Source of the DNA: Clostridium sp. Cult2 | GTDB lineage: Bacteria; Bacillota; Clostridia; Tissierellales; Tepidimicrobiaceae | Length of the DNA stretch: 64,000 bases | Direction: 5' to 3' | Assembly (NCBI RefSeq): GCF_021655075.1 | Contig: NZ_PPXX01000054.1 | Location: forward strand, 1 to 64,000 | In this document: positions 61,977 through 64,000 of the stretch, in pieces | Numbering within the stretch: position 1 is the stretch's first letter | Layout of the letters: each line of letters starts with the position of its first letter | The notes under the pieces: generated by a model | What the model was told of the DNA's origin: nothing | The model's input: the letters and a program-made list of their open reading frames with translations, nothing else | Database searches by the model: none | Program-made: the position numbers and the translations under genes

Positions 61977-63521
61977 TTATGATATCCCAGCTATTCTATT
62001 TTGTAATGCTCCAAATAACTCTCTTTTATCCATGTCTGGTTTTAGCTTATATATCTCTTCTAAGGCAACCTTTGCACCATAGTCCATTCCCTGACATCCT
62101 GCTAGAAGTACAATATCATCTTTTGATACATTGGATAATCCATAGGATATAGCCTCTGGTAATTCATCAAATAGATGGACTTTAATTTTTGCTTCATCCA
62201 TTATCTCTTTAAATACTTCTATTTCTTCATCTGTTACCCTATCTTTTTCTCCAACATGAGATTTGCTTAATGTAGCAACCAATTCTTTTATGCCTAGTTT
62301 TGAAGCCCATTTAACCATAGTCCTTGCATTTTCTCTATTAGTAGTTACTCCTCGACTGCCTCTAATAGCATATATAAGATGTAAATTATTATAATCCATC
62401 ATACTCAGGGTTTCCAATGTTACATTGATATTTCCAGGGTTTGCAAAATGATCATCTATTATTTTAATGTTTCCATCATAAATAATTTGAAAACGTCTTT
62501 CAACACCTTTAAAAGAATTAATTGCCTCCTGAATTACAGGAATAGGTACACCAGATAATAATCCAATAGCTATGGCTACCATTGAGTTATAAACGGAATG
62601 ATACCCTGGAACGGATAAATCTACTCTAAATTCTTGAGGCTTATATTCTATTTCTCCAACTTTAATTGGCTTTTGAATTTGAACTTTAAATTTAGGTCGC
62701 CCTGTAGATAAATCTAAATGGCTACAGGATAAATGGCCAGTTCTGTCCTTCACTCCAAAGGTTAGAACTTTAGCTTGGGTTTCATCTATTAAGGATTTAG
62801 AATAAGGACAATCTAAGTTTAATATAGCCCATGCTGAAGGCTTTGCATTTCTTATTAAACTAGCCTTAGCTTCAAAATATTTATCAAAGGAACCATGTAG
62901 ATCAATATGCTCTCTTCCTATATTGTTTAAAGTTACTATATCAAAATCAACATTACCCACCCTATTTAACTCTAAGGCAGAGGACGAGACTTCCATTACT
63001 ACATGGGATACATTTTGTCTTCTCATCTGTGAAAAATAACGTTGAAGGTCTAAAGATTCTGGGGTTGTCAATATAGAAGGTTCTATATAGTTACCATACT
63101 TCACCATGACGGTTCCTATTATTCCTGTTTTTAATTCATACTTTTCTAAAATAGCATTAATCATAAAGGAAGTAGAGGTCTTTCCATTAGTTGCTGTAAT
63201 GCCAATTACCTTCATTTTTTCAGAAGGATGATTATAATAGGCATGGCTTAAAGCCGCCAAAGCTTGGCGAGTGTCTTTTACACGGAATTGGGGAATATTT
63301 GGAACTTGTTGATAATCTTCCACAATAATTGCTACTGCCCCTTTTTCAATGGCTTGTGGTATATATCTATGACCATCTGTTTTATTCCCTTTTATACAGA
63401 CAAATAAGTCCCCAGGCTTTATCTTTTTAGAATTATAAGCAATGCCTTCTATATTAACATTCTTTTCCTGCCAGGATTCAATCACTTCTATATCCTGAAG
63501 TAATTTATATAGTTTCATCAT
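61977..63521 (-). CDS. MurE-like Mur ligase with altered substrate motif
   Basis: 514-residue Mur ligase. The N-terminal domain resembles MurE (IAYNSKKIKPGDLFVCIKG). The central ATP domain has ITATNGKTSTS, REHIDLHG and the carbamylated-Lys segment EAKASL. The C-terminal domain differs. FANPG replaces the usual DYAHTPD region, and neither DNPR (diaminopimelate type) nor a lysine-type equivalent is present at the expected place (ATLSKSHVGEKDR). It therefore probably joins an unusual amino acid or acts outside peptidoglycan synthesis. It is preceded by an ATP-grasp ligase gene on the same strand, 25 bases away. Confidence 0.87.
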   Translation of the reverse strand: MMKLYKLLQDIEVIESWQEKNVNIEGIAYNSKKIKPGDLFVCIKGNKTDGHRYIPQAIEKGAVAIIVEDYQQVPNIPQFRVKDTRQALAALSHAYYNHPSEKMKVIGITATNGKTSTSFMINAILEKYELKTGIIGTVMVKYGNYIEPSILTTPESLDLQRYFSQMRRQNVSHVVMEVSSSALELNRVGNVDFDIVTLNNIGREHIDLHGSFDKYFEAKASLIRNAKPSAWAILNLDCPYSKSLIDETQAKVLTFGVKDRTGHLSCSHLDLSTGRPKFKVQIQKPIKVGEIEYKPQEFRVDLSVPGYHSVYNSMVAIAIGLLSGVPIPVIQEAINSFKGVERRFQIIYDGNIKIIDDHFANPGNINVTLETLSMMDYNNLHLIYAIRGSRGVTTNRENARTMVKWASKLGIKELVATLSKSHVGEKDRVTDEEIEVFKEIMDEAKIKVHLFDELPEAISYGLSNVSKDDIVLLAGCQGMDYGAKVALEEIYKLKPDMDKRELFGALQNRIAGIS

Positions 63522-63546
63522 CAGTATCTCCCTTCACTTTTACTAG

Positions 63547-64000
63547 TTACCTATTAAGTTTAAATATTTTCCTCATTAAGGAACTAAATTTAATTCCCAA
63601 AAATGCAAAAGCAGGTTTTGGATCCTTCCAATCCCAAATAGCATAGGCCTTTGGTTTATTATAGGATTTGATTACATCTATTAATTTCAATTGGCCAGTT
63701 TTTAAATATCCCCTAATAGCTAATAAATCCTCAAAAGCATACCAAAATACTAAATTAGTATCATGAGTAACTGCATAAGGTTCTAAAGGCTCACCTATTA
63801 ACTCCCTATAAGCAATATAAGGCATATTAACTCCTGCTTTATACAATAAACTATTAAGATTGGTAGTTCTAGCATTTATTTCTATTAAATAATATTTTCC
63901 AGTATCAGCATCTTTTTTAAATTCTATTTCTGCAAAACCTTTATAGCCAATATCTTCTAAGAACTTTCCTCCTATATCATATAATTCAGGTACATATTTC
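63547..64000 (-). CDS. ATP-grasp carboxylate-amine ligase (partial, N-terminus beyond window)
   Basis: C-terminal ~150 residues of an ATP-grasp enzyme; the reading frame is open to the window edge. GFAEIEFKKDADTGKYYLIE and then INARTTN carry the Mg-binding Glu and Asn of the ATP-grasp active site, as in carbamoyl-phosphate synthase and D-aspartate-type ligases. The rest (KAYAIWDWKDPKPAFAFLGI) is not recognised. It lies directly upstream of the MurE-like gene. The pair may make an amide- or peptide-linked product in two ligation steps. Confidence 0.82.
   Translation of the reverse strand, partial: KYVPELYDIGGKFLEDIGYKGFAEIEFKKDADTGKYYLIEINARTTNLNSLLYKAGVNMPYIAYRELIGEPLEPYAVTHDTNLVFWYAFEDLLAIRGYLKTGQLKLIDVIKSYNKPKAYAIWDWKDPKPAFAFLGIKFSSLMRKIFKLNR

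Overview
The window is AT-rich DNA from a low-GC, monoderm, anaerobic-type Firmicute. The best guess is a clostridial or Tissierellales-like bacterium. This is inferred from gene content: a CsaB-type polysaccharide pyruvyl transferase (S-layer anchoring), a sortase with an LPXTG adhesin, a class I c-di-GMP riboswitch, Gram-positive LexA and sigma-A sites, a Bacillus-like alr-ndoAI-ndoA order, and frequent GTG/TTG starts behind strong Shine-Dalgarno (SD) sites. No rRNA, tRNA, CRISPR array, insertion sequence or prophage was seen. No gene-free stretch exceeds about 300 bases.

Region 1 (1-12.9 kb) is a catabolic cluster, nearly all on the minus strand. In transcription order it holds a three-subunit molybdenum hydroxylase of the xanthine dehydrogenase family and a UraA-like permease. 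Next come a possible structured leader and the three components of an oxamate-carbamoyltransferase-like enzyme (DUF2877/AllH, FdrA/AllF, DUF1116/AllG). The C-terminal piece of FdrA is a separate small gene. The cluster ends with a cyclase-family metal hydrolase and a CaiB-type CoA-transferase. A convergent amidase lies at the far end. Together these could oxidise a cyclic ureide, open the ring, release the carbamoyl group as carbamoyl phosphate, deamidate the rest and activate the acid with CoA. I consider this the most interesting system in the window.

Region 2 (13-31 kb) is housekeeping: an SOS-controlled uvrB-uvrA operon, a propeller lipoprotein, a division/envelope block (FtsE, FtsX, EnvC-like M23 factor, CtpB-like protease, MinJ-like PDZ membrane protein), 5-formyl-THF cyclo-ligase, a CofE-like ligase, an AI-2E family permease, a LonC-like protease and a PrcB-domain protein.

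Region 3 (31-45.8 kb) holds a split transketolase, a YitT protein, then a surface-polysaccharide cluster (TagA-like and CsaB-like enzymes, O-antigen-ligase-like protein, DUF4330, GT4 glycosyltransferase, PIG-L deacetylase, GNAT protein). A 24-residue membrane peptide gene and a hairpin sit between an SD and the GT4 start codon. Next are the MazEF/NdoA toxin-antitoxin pair, alanine racemase, an AcpS-NnrD fusion and an unknown coiled-coil protein.

Region 4 (45.9-64 kb) has an MFS transporter, an MTA/SAH-type deaminase, a secreted transglutaminase behind a c-di-GMP-I riboswitch, a sortase facing a giant isopeptide-type adhesin, a one-piece AraC regulator/GH39 glycosidase, two MATE transporters, a DUF1893 protein, a D-aminopeptidase, and a MurE-like ligase paired with an ATP-grasp ligase cut by the window edge. 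All functions are assigned by recognising motifs and family resemblance by eye; no searches were run.
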